From NCBI RefSeq assembly GCF_001277995.1, contig NZ_CP009220.1:372001-436000 (forward strand): a stretch of 64,000 nt of DNA, read 5' to 3'. A program made the position numbers and the translations under genes. The notes beneath the pieces are model-generated. The model searched no databases. It was not told the origin of the DNA and saw only the letters and a program-made list of their open reading frames with translations. The stretch comes from Corynebacterium deserti GIMN1.010. GTDB taxonomy: Bacteria > Actinomycetota > Actinomycetes > Mycobacteriales > Mycobacteriaceae. Positions 1 through 9,566 of this stretch are shown here, piece after piece. Each line of letters opens with the position of its first letter. Positions within the stretch are counted from its first letter, which is position 1.

Positions 1-380
1 GTCCTCGAGGGCTTGGAAGCCATTTGCCACACCACGTGGGACGTAAACTCCCACGTCGGGGGTAATTTTTTGCGTGACGACGTTACCGTATGTGCTCGAT
101 CCTTCGCGCAGATCCACCCAAGCTCCGAAAACGGAACCCACCGCGACGGAAACAAATTTATCCCACGGCTCAGCGTGCATGCCGCGAGTAGTGCCGGCGG
201 TGGCGTTGAAGCTCATGTTGTTTTGGACGGGTCCAAAATCAGGCAGGCCGAGTTCGATCATTTTGGTGCGTTGCCAGTTTTCTTTGAACCAGCCGCGGTT
301 GTCGCCGTGGACGGGGAAATCGAACACCAGCAGGCCTTCGATGTCGGTGGTGTGAGAGGTGAGTTGTTTACCGTATTCCA

Positions 381-381
<1 letters not shown>
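1..381 (-). CDS. rmlC: dTDP-4-dehydrorhamnose 3,5-epimerase, N-terminal part (runs off window)
   Basis: The frame opens at the ATG at 381 and is still open at base 1, so only 127 residues are visible. They match the cupin epimerase RmlC, which epimerises C3 and C5 of dTDP-4-keto-6-deoxy-glucose to make dTDP-L-rhamnose, used for the arabinogalactan linker of mycolata. Visible pieces are FPVHGDNRGWFKE near residue 28 and RGMHAEPWDKFVSV near residue 70, which holds the family's conserved histidine after RG. The start codon shares one base with the rmlB stop (TAATG), so the two are translationally coupled. In corynebacteria this domain is often fused to the RmlD reductase; the part that would show it lies outside the window. 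Confidence 0.9.
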
Positions 382-2019
<1,638 letters not shown>

Positions 2020-2536
2020 TTTTATCCTTTTTATGTGTTGGAAACAGAGCCATGGTAGGTCGCCTTATTTGTCAGTGCAAGGGTTTTATTAGCTTTTGGA
2101 GATAGTTTCAGGCTGGTCGAAATAATTGGTATCTGTGCAGGTTGGGGCTTTTGTTTCCGACTTGGGGTTATGTGAAGTGGGGTGTTGTGAGGCGATTTAA
2201 GGAGTCGATTGTCTGCGGTGACCTGTTGTCCTAATTTTGGTGAGTTGGGCGCTTAGAAGCAGTTTTAGAGGGGGTCAAATTCGTGACGATTGGGGATACT
2301 TTGATTTCTGCTGGGTTGCTGTGTCCTTGCTGAGCAACTTCTCGTTCTGACGGGGCCTCGCGCCCTCAAACGGGGACGAGTTTTCGCATAATACCTCGTG
2401 ATTAGTGCAAATTTTCGATTAAAAATGGCCTTTCCCTCTGGCTGGGGACGGATTTCCGCAACTTCAGACAGTCACGTATTGGGCGGGGTGTGGGTAGGCT
2501 CATGGGGTGGCGTCTGCCGGGTGGCGATGGTTGAGG

Positions 2537-2575
2537 TTCACCATTTTTAGAGTGTTACCTCGAAAAAATGGTGAA
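2537..2575. repeat. Perfect 12-bp inverted repeat with 15-base loop
   Basis: TTCACCATTTTT at 2537-2548 is the exact reverse complement of AAAAATGGTGAA at 2564-2575. It sits about 180 bases before the lipoprotein gene. It could be a terminator-like hairpin or part of a decayed element; nothing decides between them. Confidence 0.6.
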
Positions 2576-2711
2576 TTAGCACGCTTTTTACCCCTCGAAA
2601 GTGTGCCAATTCAACATATTCTGCGCCCACCGTTCAAAAAGGTGAATCCTAACGGCTTTAGGAGGTTTGCAAGGCGGGGCTCGTGCCGGGGGTGCATCCT
2701 GGGGAGAGTAT

Positions 2712-2730
2712 TAAGGTTAACCTTGCCTTA
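2712..2730. promoter_or_regulatory. DtxR-like iron-repressor box upstream of the lipoprotein gene
   Basis: TAAGGTTAACCTTGCCTTA is an imperfect 19-base palindrome. In reverse complement it matches the DtxR-type consensus TTAGGTAAGGCTAACCTAA at about 15 of 19 positions. It lies 29 bases before an iron/siderophore-binding lipoprotein start, the expected position for iron-dependent repression. Confidence 0.7.
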
Positions 2731-2758
2731 ATTATTTGAATTAAAGTAATTTAAGTGA

Positions 2759-3706
2759 ATGAATTTTCGCCTCCTGCCTCTAGCTAGGCCTGCCCAAATT
2801 GTGGCCTCACTCCTCGGCGCCGCACTGCTTCTGAGTTCCTGCTCCTCGTCATCCTCCGACGAGCCAATCCAATCTGAAGTCGCAAGCACTGGATACTCAG
2901 TGGAACACGCAATGGGCACCACCGAAATCCCTGAAACCCCAACGCGCGTAGTCGTCATTGACTCCCCTCATCTCGACGCGCTTTTGGCTTTGGGAATTAC
3001 TCCAGTCGGAGCTACGGAATCTGGATCCGAAAATGGCTTTCCAACCTACCTGGCAGATGAGCTGAAAGACACTGAATCAGTCGGGCTGACTTCTGAACCA
3101 AACTTGGAAAAAATCGCTGCCCTGGATCCTGATTTGATCATCGGCGCAAAGGTCCGACATGAGGCCATCTATGATCAGCTTTCGGAAATTGCTCCTACCG
3201 TCATGTCCGAAGGTTCCGGTACGAATTGGCATGAGCAGGCTGAAATCACTGCGGACGCAGTTGATAAGTCTGATGAAATGGATAAGTTGATCGCAGATTT
3301 GGATACCCGTGCCACAGAACTCGGTGAAGAGATCGGCGCTGATGGGCAAACCGCGTCAATGGTTCGATTCCGCACAGATAATTTCAGACTCTATGGCCCC
3401 GAGACCTTCTCCGGATCATTTCTCGAGCAAGTTGGCTTTGACCTGGGAGAACGCGACTGGAATGAATACTCCATGATGGAGCTGTCCCCAGAAAACTTCG
3501 GGCAGATCGACGGCGACCTCATTTTCTACACCATCCCGGGATCCCCAGAGGCGACAACTTATCCAAAGGTCTCTGAGCTGTGGGTGGATTCACCAGCAGT
3601 CCAGCAAGGTAAAATTTACGAGTTTGAGGACGAAACCTGGATGGTCGGCATTGGTGTTCTAGGTTCCAATGAAATCTTGGATGACCTGGAAGTGGCATTA
3701 AACTAA
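2759..3706 (+). CDS. Iron/siderophore-binding lipoprotein of an ABC importer
   Basis: A 315-residue periplasmic-binding-protein (FhuD/FepB class) lipoprotein. A hydrophobic signal ends in the lipobox LLSSC (Cys 28), followed by a serine-rich linker. Family landmarks follow: TRVVVIDSPHLDALLALGITPVG, ALDPDLIIG, and a final EFEDETWMVGIGVLGSNEILDD. It should bind ferric siderophore outside the membrane and deliver it to an ABC permease, which is not in this window. The DtxR-like box just upstream suggests induction under iron limitation. The ATG at 2759 has a poor ribosome-binding site, but the signal peptide fits this start. The stop overlaps that of a minus-strand gene remnant. Confidence 0.9.
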   Translation: MNFRLLPLARPAQIVASLLGAALLLSSCSSSSSDEPIQSEVASTGYSVEHAMGTTEIPETPTRVVVIDSPHLDALLALGITPVGATESGSENGFPTYLADELKDTESVGLTSEPNLEKIAALDPDLIIGAKVRHEAIYDQLSEIAPTVMSEGSGTNWHEQAEITADAVDKSDEMDKLIADLDTRATELGEEIGADGQTASMVRFRTDNFRLYGPETFSGSFLEQVGFDLGERDWNEYSMMELSPENFGQIDGDLIFYTIPGSPEATTYPKVSELWVDSPAVQQGKIYEFEDETWMVGIGVLGSNEILDDLEVALN

Positions 3707-3815
3707 TTCTTCTCACCCTTCAGCTTTTCTGGGTCAAAGGGATCATTAAGTTGGTTGGGATTCGGTGGTAAAGCCTCTCGATTGTGCCAGGTATAAGGTC
3801 TGATTCTCAATTAGA
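3703..3815 (-). pseudogene. C-terminal stub of an unidentified gene, cut off by the retron island
   Basis: Reading the minus strand from about 3815 gives an open frame with coding-like composition, including PYTWHNREALPPNPNQLNDP and ending FDPEKLKGEKN before a TAG at 3705-3703. That stop overlaps the lipoprotein stop tail to tail, a typical compact arrangement of native genes. No start codon fits and an in-frame stop lies just upstream, so this is the tail of a gene whose remainder was lost where the AT-rich island begins. I do not recognise the family. Confidence 0.55.
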
Positions 3816-4034
3816 TCGCGCTAGGAATCTAATTCTAAGAATTGAGGTGAAGCAGGTATTTCCTCGAGTAAGATTCGATCTGTGTTTTTACCTTGTGTGT
3901 GAGGAGCTCAGGTATCAGTCACAGTTTGAATGGCAAAAGGCTGCGTGTTGCTTACATGTCGCTACATCACATTTAAGCTGATGACGTAGGTGTCGAGCTA
4001 TCACAAATAGACTTTCGATAATGGGGTATAAAAA
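3816..4034. other. AT-rich leader of the retron island
   Basis: Non-coding stretch before the retron effector. It holds short inverted repeats near 3808-3846 (ATTAGAT/ATCTAAT and CTCAATT/AATTGAG arms). These could be a second candidate for structured RNA or the island junction. The short plus-strand frame at 3784-3981 resembles nothing known. Confidence 0.4.
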
Positions 4035-5522
4035 TTGAACCTTAGGCAATTTCCTTTTGCAGAAGAATGGCTCAATAGTTTTCCATCAAAAACTGATAAA
4101 GAGCGGATTTATTCAGATCGATCTATCGCGGAAGATCTATTGAATGAATTGCAGATTGTATCGACGGATGACGTTAGACGGGGGATTTCTAACGCCCTTG
4201 AAGTAATGCTTCAGGCTAAAAAAATCGACTCTAGAATATTTTATTGCGATGTGATTTCTAGCAGGGAAATTCCTCCACCCTTGGAAGCAAATCATGCGTT
4301 GAAAATCAAAAGACAGAAGGAGGAGGCTGAGCAACGCTTTAAACAATGGAAAAGGGAGCATCAGGGCAACGAGAAAGCGAAAATTACTTTACAAAACGTC
4401 AGTCCTTTTTCTAGCAATGATCTCCTTAGGTATTTAAGGAGTAAACATGATGTTGATGCTTCAGCACCGTCTTTTTTTCAACATGTAGCATTTGAGACTT
4501 TCCTTCCAAACCAACCTTCTTTAAATAAGTCTGAAGATCCTTTTGGATCGGTGCCGGGAAGCGAAGCGATCACTGCGAACCTACTTGGAAAGCTATTTGT
4601 TGAAAAGGAAAGCCATTTTTTGGCACCATCGTCTAGTCAAGAGGAAGTAATTGAAAATGCTAGGACGATATTGCTAGTCGCAGACTTCTCTGGGACAGGG
4701 GTTCAGGTAGTCGAATATGCAAAGACCTTTCACGCTAATGAGCGCATCCGTGAAAAGCGCAACCAGAAGCGGTTGAAGATTGTCTTAATTTGTTATGCAG
4801 CCACATTACTTGCGGAAAAATGGATAAAGGAAAATCAATATTTATTTGATGAAATATCTATAGTAAAAGGTGCGCATTCGCTATCAGCCTTGGATTGGGA
4901 CAGTCTAAAAAAGAAAGAACTGAAGGATTTTCTAGAGTCTTATTCATTGAATAAGAAGTCTCGACGGAGAGCAGCTTTTGGATTCGAAAGGTCAGGGGCA
5001 CTTTACTGTTCTAGTTTCTCGATTCCGAACAATTTGCCAGTAGTACTTCGACAACCTCTCGGTCCAACGTCTAATTGGAGTCCACTTCTCACTCATCAGA
5101 ATATCCAGAAAATAGTGGGGCACGGGACGGGTGACGCAATACGGGCAACTACTTTAATTGGTACGCATCCTGATTTTAACAATGGACCTAGTTTAGCGGC
5201 AGCGAAGAAATCTCCATATTTTCAGCGCCTATTAGGGGATTTGGAAATTTTGTTACTTCTGTATTTGAGTGAAGCTCGAGAATGCTTTATGCCCAGTGTT
5301 AATGAGATTTCAAGCAAACTCCGGTTGGAAATTGCGGAGGTAGAGTCGAGGCTTGAGACACTTAGAGGGGGAGGGTTTATTGATTTGAGTTTTTCGCTGA
5401 CAGATGCTGGAAGGGCTGAGTTGGAGAAAGCGAAGAAAAAACAATACCAGAAAAAGTATTCATTGCATAAATCCTTAAATTTGTACTATCCTAGCTCGTT
5501 GAGGTTAGGGGAAAAATGGTAA
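4035..5522 (+). CDS. Retron effector: phosphoribosyltransferase-like domain plus C-terminal winged helix
   Basis: A 495-residue protein. The best landmark is TILLVADFSGTGVQV at 211-225, which has the shape of the PRPP-binding loop of type I phosphoribosyltransferases (hydrophobic strand, acidic residue, then S/T-G-T-G). It is followed by a second strand KIVLICYAA (248-256) and SIPNNLPVVLRQ (329-340). Residues 403-465 fit a winged helix: LLLLYLSEARECFMPSVNEI, a recognition-helix-like segment, then GGGFIDLSFSLTDAGRAEL. A basic coiled-coil-like stretch lies at 88-115. PRTase-wHTH proteins are known companions of one retron class (type III as I recall), and an RT gene follows after 192 bases. An in-frame TAA sits six bases before the TTG at 4035, and the next internal ATG would lose 57 residues, so TTG is chosen. 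AT-rich unlike its neighbours. Confidence 0.75.
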   Translation: MNLRQFPFAEEWLNSFPSKTDKERIYSDRSIAEDLLNELQIVSTDDVRRGISNALEVMLQAKKIDSRIFYCDVISSREIPPPLEANHALKIKRQKEEAEQRFKQWKREHQGNEKAKITLQNVSPFSSNDLLRYLRSKHDVDASAPSFFQHVAFETFLPNQPSLNKSEDPFGSVPGSEAITANLLGKLFVEKESHFLAPSSSQEEVIENARTILLVADFSGTGVQVVEYAKTFHANERIREKRNQKRLKIVLICYAATLLAEKWIKENQYLFDEISIVKGAHSLSALDWDSLKKKELKDFLESYSLNKKSRRRAAFGFERSGALYCSSFSIPNNLPVVLRQPLGPTSNWSPLLTHQNIQKIVGHGTGDAIRATTLIGTHPDFNNGPSLAAAKKSPYFQRLLGDLEILLLLYLSEARECFMPSVNEISSKLRLEIAEVESRLETLRGGGFIDLSFSLTDAGRAELEKAKKKQYQKKYSLHKSLNLYYPSSLRLGEKW

Positions 5523-5533
5523 GTTTAGCGATA

Positions 5534-5552
5534 GTTACTACGTCGTAGTAAC
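5534..5552. repeat. Perfect 19-base palindrome after the effector stop
   Basis: GTTACTACG, a central T, then CGTAGTAAC: a perfect 9-bp inverted repeat just downstream of the effector stop. It could be a protein-binding operator, perhaps for the winged-helix effector, or the 5' hairpin of the adjacent structured RNA. Confidence 0.7.
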
Positions 5553-5557
5553 ACTCG

Positions 5558-5697
5558 CCCCATTTGTTGGGGTGTAAGTTTGATTTGGTGCACGGAGGAA
5601 GCCTTAGTTTTCCTCTGCGGTCGAGCGGATGCTCTCTTGCTGCGCGCGGGATGCTCTTTACCTACACGCTCGTTCCGAAAGAGCCTCCCGCACCCCA
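5558..5697 (+). ncRNA. Candidate msr-msd retron RNA
   Basis: The 192-base gap between effector and RT is GC-richer than both genes and strongly structured. TGGGGT at 5568-5573 can pair with ACCCCA at 5692-5697, the position expected of the a1/a2 stem that closes a retron RNA. Inside lie a small stem at 5593-5617 (arms GAGGAA and TTCCTC) and a long hairpin at 5646-5691. The long hairpin's arms GCGGGATGCTCTTT and AAAGAGCCTCCCGC pair with one mismatch around an 18-base loop, like an msd hairpin. The RT starts 17 bases after 5697. The stem CCCCA/TGGGG at 5558-5572 competes with a1/a2, so exact ends and the priming G are inferred, not seen. Confidence 0.6.
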
Positions 5698-5714
5698 GGC
5701 AAGGCTCAGAGTAA

Positions 5715-6824
5715 ATGAACAATTTTTCCCCTAATCTCTACATCAATCAGCGACCAAACGAAATGCCGGGCAGGGTAGCTAAGATAGCTTGGCGTGGAAT
5801 TGTTTCACAAAGAGATCGTGGCCTGACGCCGATCTTGACTTTAGGGCATTTGGCAAGTGCTACTGGTATTGATCACGCTTTTCTTCGAAGTGTAGTAGAT
5901 AGATCGTGGGATCCCTACCAGGAAATTAAGATCAGTAAAAAGCGGGGAGGGACAAGGAAATTAGCTAGGCCACACCCATTGTTGATGGAGGCACAAAGGT
6001 GGATTTTATACAATGTGCTCCCTAATTTGGAATTGAATGATGCCTCGTTTGCCTATACTTCAGGGCGATCAATCGTGGACTGTGCTCAACGGCATGTTGG
6101 CGCGCGCTGGATTCTCAAGCTTGATCTAAAGGACTTCTTCGATAGTGTTAGTGAGAAGTCTATTTATAGAATATTCTTAAATTTGGGTTATGAGAAACTA
6201 GTTAGTTTGGAGCTTGCCAGACTCTGTACTCGAGTTACTCCGAATTCCCCGAGATTTGGTGGAAATCTGGACAAATATGAAACTATTTTTGATTACAGAC
6301 ACCCCGCTCAAGGCCAACTTCCCCAAGGCGCTCCTACAAGTGGAGCTCTCGCTAACGCGGCGATGTTTAGAATAGATTGTGCGTTGCAAAAATTAGCACG
6401 AAAACACAGTTACACATACACTCGCTATTCAGATGATTTAGTTTTTTCAACGGGTGAGAAAGCTAGTCGCTCGCAGCTAATTACATTAAAAAAGAAGATC
6501 CAGCACGAAATTGTCTCTACCCGCTTTCAGCTGAGGAAAGATAAAACACGTATTATTACGCCCGGTGCTCGAAAGATTGTTCTAGGTCTATTAATTACAG
6601 AGAGCGAAGTCCGACTTACTCCAGAGTTTAAACGAAGGATACTGGTACATTTACGCGGAGTGGAGAAGTTTGGCCTTTATTCTCATGTTCAACATCGTAA
6701 TTTTGATTCCACTTTGTCATTTATTAATCATTTAGAGGGATTAATAGAATTTGCTAGTAATGTGGAACCGGAATTTGCACATGAATCACTGCGTAACTGG
6801 AGAGAAATGGTACCTCTTATTTAG
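5715..6824 (+). CDS. Retron-type reverse transcriptase
   Basis: A 369-residue RT with fingers and palm but no maturase or endonuclease domain, which fits a retron better than a group II intron. Motifs in order: CAQRH at 123-127, in the place of the retron NAxxH motif with Cys for Asn; catalytic KLDLKDFF at 135-142; QLPQGAPTSGALAN at 201-214; the catalytic YSDD at 238-241; and VLG at 289-291, in the place of the VTG motif. The C-terminal 80 residues would be the thumb that grips the msr. It would copy part of the upstream RNA into branched msDNA. It follows the effector and structured RNA in the same orientation. The ATG at 5715 is the only reasonable start. Confidence 0.88.
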   Translation: MNNFSPNLYINQRPNEMPGRVAKIAWRGIVSQRDRGLTPILTLGHLASATGIDHAFLRSVVDRSWDPYQEIKISKKRGGTRKLARPHPLLMEAQRWILYNVLPNLELNDASFAYTSGRSIVDCAQRHVGARWILKLDLKDFFDSVSEKSIYRIFLNLGYEKLVSLELARLCTRVTPNSPRFGGNLDKYETIFDYRHPAQGQLPQGAPTSGALANAAMFRIDCALQKLARKHSYTYTRYSDDLVFSTGEKASRSQLITLKKKIQHEIVSTRFQLRKDKTRIITPGARKIVLGLLITESEVRLTPEFKRRILVHLRGVEKFGLYSHVQHRNFDSTLSFINHLEGLIEFASNVEPEFAHESLRNWREMVPLI

Positions 6825-6937
6825 AGATGCTTGAGAGGTTAATTCGTGGATTCGGTACTCTAATATTTGTATTGTAGGTAACGTAGTTCAATCTAAGAAC
6901 AATCGAGGATTGTAACGGGGCATTAGAGACAACCAAG

Positions 6938-8191
6938 CTAACTCGCGGCCAACGCCCGTTCTTTCCGATCCCCGCCAGCAAAAGCACCCATGTGCACAAC
7001 CAAGCCACACAGCGGGCCAACAATAAGTGCTAGGCCTGCGGCGACCCCCAGATCGAATGGTCCGAGTAGGAATCCAACGGCAACAACGGTGGCAACAACC
7101 CATCCGGTGAGATAGATCCCGTGACGTTCAAAGGCGATCGCAGCGCAGCCGGATACCATCAATGAAGCGGTGGTGGTGGCGCCTATGGTGAGCATTGCCA
7201 AGAGCCAGCCAGGTACTGCGAAGAGTTCCTTTTGGAGGACAACGTCGAGGATCCACGGGCCAACTAACCATGCAAGACCAGCTCCAACAAGTCCGACTGC
7301 CCACACAATTGCTAATGGACCGGCCAAAGTTTTCAACGGTCCGGAGGTGCCTTTGACAAAACGAACGATGATCGCCGATTGGAATTGTTGCAGCGGAACC
7401 AGTAGGGGAGCGCGGGTCAGGATGACGGCGTAGGAAACAGCGGCCATCGAAACCCCTCCTGCAACCGCGGAAGGGTTCGTGAATTTCAGGAGGGTCGGGA
7501 ACCCAGTGATGAGCACAGCCGTGGCTCCGGATGCAGCCATCGCAAGTAAAGCCTGTCGGATGAAAACGCCCCGTGAAACATCAGCAACCGATCCCAAAAC
7601 GGAACGCACCGATCCAAAACACAGCACGATGACCAGCCACGATATGGATCCCACAACGGTGATCACTAAGAATGCCAACAATTGATAGCCCAGCAGCCAG
7701 GCCACGACAGCCAACACCATGCGGACACCGGTATCCAAAGAAATCAGCGAGGCATACTCTTTCCACAGCTGGCATCCGGACAGAATGCCGGAGATTGTCG
7801 CTTGGATCGCGTAGCTGGCAAGACCCACTGCGAGCAGCCCAACGCCCACACCTTGCAATTCACCCAGCAGCTGGCCGATCCACAGCGGTGCCGACGCTCC
7901 AAGTACCACTAAAACAATTGCCGCAACCACGAAGCTAAACAAAAACGGCCGAAAACCAACAGAATCCCCAGAAACTCCGGTGACCCCACCACGAGCCCGC
8001 CCGGCCGTCACCGCGCGGGTCGTCTCCTGCGTCAACCCAGTCAGCACGCCGGTACCTGCGAAGAAGAGACCCCAGTAGGCGGTGAATTCTTCGGAAAGTT
8101 GGCTGGAATCACCGAGCGCCCAGGCGGCGATGATGATGACGACGAACCCGGAGAGACCTGCGATGATTGTGGCCAGCGTCAAATACTTCAT
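6938..8191 (-). CDS. MOP-superfamily flippase-like membrane protein, copy 1
   Basis: A 417-residue polytopic membrane protein, hydrophobic almost throughout, with the look of a polysaccharide/oligosaccharide flippase (MATE/Wzx-like). Notable stretches are GLSGFVVIIIAAWALG at the start and the charged EFTAYWGLFFAGTGVLTG. The frame extends 16 codons further upstream, but the ATG at 8191 overlaps the aminopeptidase stop as ATGA, so coupled translation from 8191 is preferred. The substrate is unknown. A close paralogue lies at 26171-27400 in an identical gene order. Confidence 0.75.
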   Translation of the reverse strand: MKYLTLATIIAGLSGFVVIIIAAWALGDSSQLSEEFTAYWGLFFAGTGVLTGLTQETTRAVTAGRARGGVTGVSGDSVGFRPFLFSFVVAAIVLVVLGASAPLWIGQLLGELQGVGVGLLAVGLASYAIQATISGILSGCQLWKEYASLISLDTGVRMVLAVVAWLLGYQLLAFLVITVVGSISWLVIVLCFGSVRSVLGSVADVSRGVFIRQALLAMAASGATAVLITGFPTLLKFTNPSAVAGGVSMAAVSYAVILTRAPLLVPLQQFQSAIIVRFVKGTSGPLKTLAGPLAIVWAVGLVGAGLAWLVGPWILDVVLQKELFAVPGWLLAMLTIGATTTASLMVSGCAAIAFERHGIYLTGWVVATVVAVGFLLGPFDLGVAAGLALIVGPLCGLVVHMGAFAGGDRKERALAAS

Positions 8192-9561
8192 GCCGCGGGG
8201 AATTCCGGCAGTTCCAATTCGCGAAGCCATGAGTGCCACACTGCATCTAATGCAGCATGATCGGTGGAAACAGCGTAAAGGTGTCTCTTTAAGTCGCGGG
8301 GTTCTACGAGTCCGTGTCGGCCTTCGGCTACATATGCTTGAACAGCCGTGAAAAATGCCTCATCTCCCAGCAGCACCCGTAACGCATGCACTGTCAGCGC
8401 ACCACGTTTGTACACGCGATCGTCAAACATATCGTGCGCGCCGGGATCCCCAAGCAAAATATCCTGAGGCAACGCCTCCAAAGCCTGATAAAACTCCCAC
8501 GCCGAATCAGCAGCAGCGCGAACTCCCGCTGCCTCAAACCACAGCCATTCAGCGTAACAGGCGAAACCTTCGTTGAGCCAGATGTCGTTCCATTGGGCAA
8601 GGCCTAGGGAGTTGCCGAACCATTGGTGGGAGAGTTCGTGGGCGATGAGTCGTTCCCAAGTTCCTTCGCCGGTGGCGTGGTTGGCACCGAAGCTGGAGAG
8701 CCCGTGGGCTTCGAGTGGGATTTCGAGTTCGTCTTCGGTGATCACTACGCGGTAGCTGCGGAATGGGTAGGGGCCGAAGAGTTTTTCGTAGGCATCTAAC
8801 ATATCGACTTGTTTGGAAAAATCCTGCAAAATCCGCTCGCGCAAATCAGGTTCACCGGCAGGCACATATGCATCTACCGCAACACCAGATGCGGAAACAC
8901 CCAAAGACACACGATCGTAATCTCCCACGTGCACGGCTGCGAGGTAGGTGGCCATGGGTTCACGGGATTGATAGTGCCAGGTGGTCATGCTGCCACTGAC
9001 GTTTTTGGAGATGAAATCACCGGTGATAATGGCGGCGTATCCGTTGTCGGTGTGGAAGTGGACGTCGAAAAGCGCCTTCTCGTCGGGTGTGTCGTCGCAG
9101 GGGAACCAGCTTGGTGCGCCGCACGGCTGGGAGGCGACGAGGGCGCCGTTGTCGAGCTCTTCCCAGCCGATCATGCCCCATTCGCTGCGCAGGGGGCGCG
9201 GGTTGCCACGGTAGCGGATGACCAGCGAAAATTCCTGGTCAACGGGGATTTGGTTGCGGAATGTGACGCGCAGTTTGCGGCCTACGTGGCGGAAACGCGC
9301 GACCTGGATGCGGGTGCCGGCGGTGCCGACCGCGGTGACTTTTTCCACGCGCAGGCTGTTGCCAAGGTCGAGCGTCAGCGCGTCGAGCGCCAGGTAGTTG
9401 TCCATGTGCAGCGTCGCGGTGCCCATGAGAAGGTTGGGTGCCACGCGGTAGGTGAGATCTAGCTCGTAGCGCCTGATGTGGAAGCCCAGGTTGAAGTCGA
9501 TTCCGGTGTAGGAATCGCGGGTGCCTGGGACTGGGGTGGAGCGAAGCCGTCGCATAATCAT
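8188..9561 (-). CDS. M1 family zinc aminopeptidase, copy 1
   Basis: A 457-residue gluzincin. The zinc site HELSH is at 308-312, with the third ligand Glu in NEGFA at 331, an 18-residue spacing typical of M1. The N-terminal beta domain of M1 enzymes fills the first 200 residues. It is shorter than classical aminopeptidase N (about 850), lacking the C-terminal superhelical domain, as in several actinobacterial M1 proteins. It lies six bases after the S9 peptidase gene and overlaps the flippase start as ATGA, so the three form one transcription unit. No signal peptide is seen; probably cytoplasmic. Confidence 0.88.
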   Translation of the reverse strand: MIMRRLRSTPVPGTRDSYTGIDFNLGFHIRRYELDLTYRVAPNLLMGTATLHMDNYLALDALTLDLGNSLRVEKVTAVGTAGTRIQVARFRHVGRKLRVTFRNQIPVDQEFSLVIRYRGNPRPLRSEWGMIGWEELDNGALVASQPCGAPSWFPCDDTPDEKALFDVHFHTDNGYAAIITGDFISKNVSGSMTTWHYQSREPMATYLAAVHVGDYDRVSLGVSASGVAVDAYVPAGEPDLRERILQDFSKQVDMLDAYEKLFGPYPFRSYRVVITEDELEIPLEAHGLSSFGANHATGEGTWERLIAHELSHQWFGNSLGLAQWNDIWLNEGFACYAEWLWFEAAGVRAAADSAWEFYQALEALPQDILLGDPGAHDMFDDRVYKRGALTVHALRVLLGDEAFFTAVQAYVAEGRHGLVEPRDLKRHLYAVSTDHAALDAVWHSWLRELELPEFPAA

Positions 9562-9566
9562 AGGTA

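Larger units (their letters stand above)
2020..2758. other. Long intergenic region, no convincing gene
   Basis: About 740 bases between two divergent genes. A 74-codon frame at 2507-2731 runs through an inverted repeat and has no recognisable protein or ribosome-binding site, so it is not called. The region carries an inverted repeat at 2537-2575 and a DtxR-like box at 2712-2730 (listed separately). The rest shows no gene or RNA I can name. Confidence 0.6.

Noticed and set aside
3784..3981. 65-codon plus frame before the retron effector
   Set aside because: Cysteine- and valine-rich, no ribosome-binding site, crosses the island junction; no recognisable family.
5715..6824. RT as group II intron maturase or diversity-generating RT
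   Set aside because: No maturase or endonuclease domain, no intron domain V seen, no template/variable repeat pair, and retron-like motif positions plus an effector partner.
3801..6900. Attachment-site repeats flanking the retron island
   Set aside because: No convincing matching direct repeats at 3790-3850 and 6825-6940, and no integrase gene nearby.
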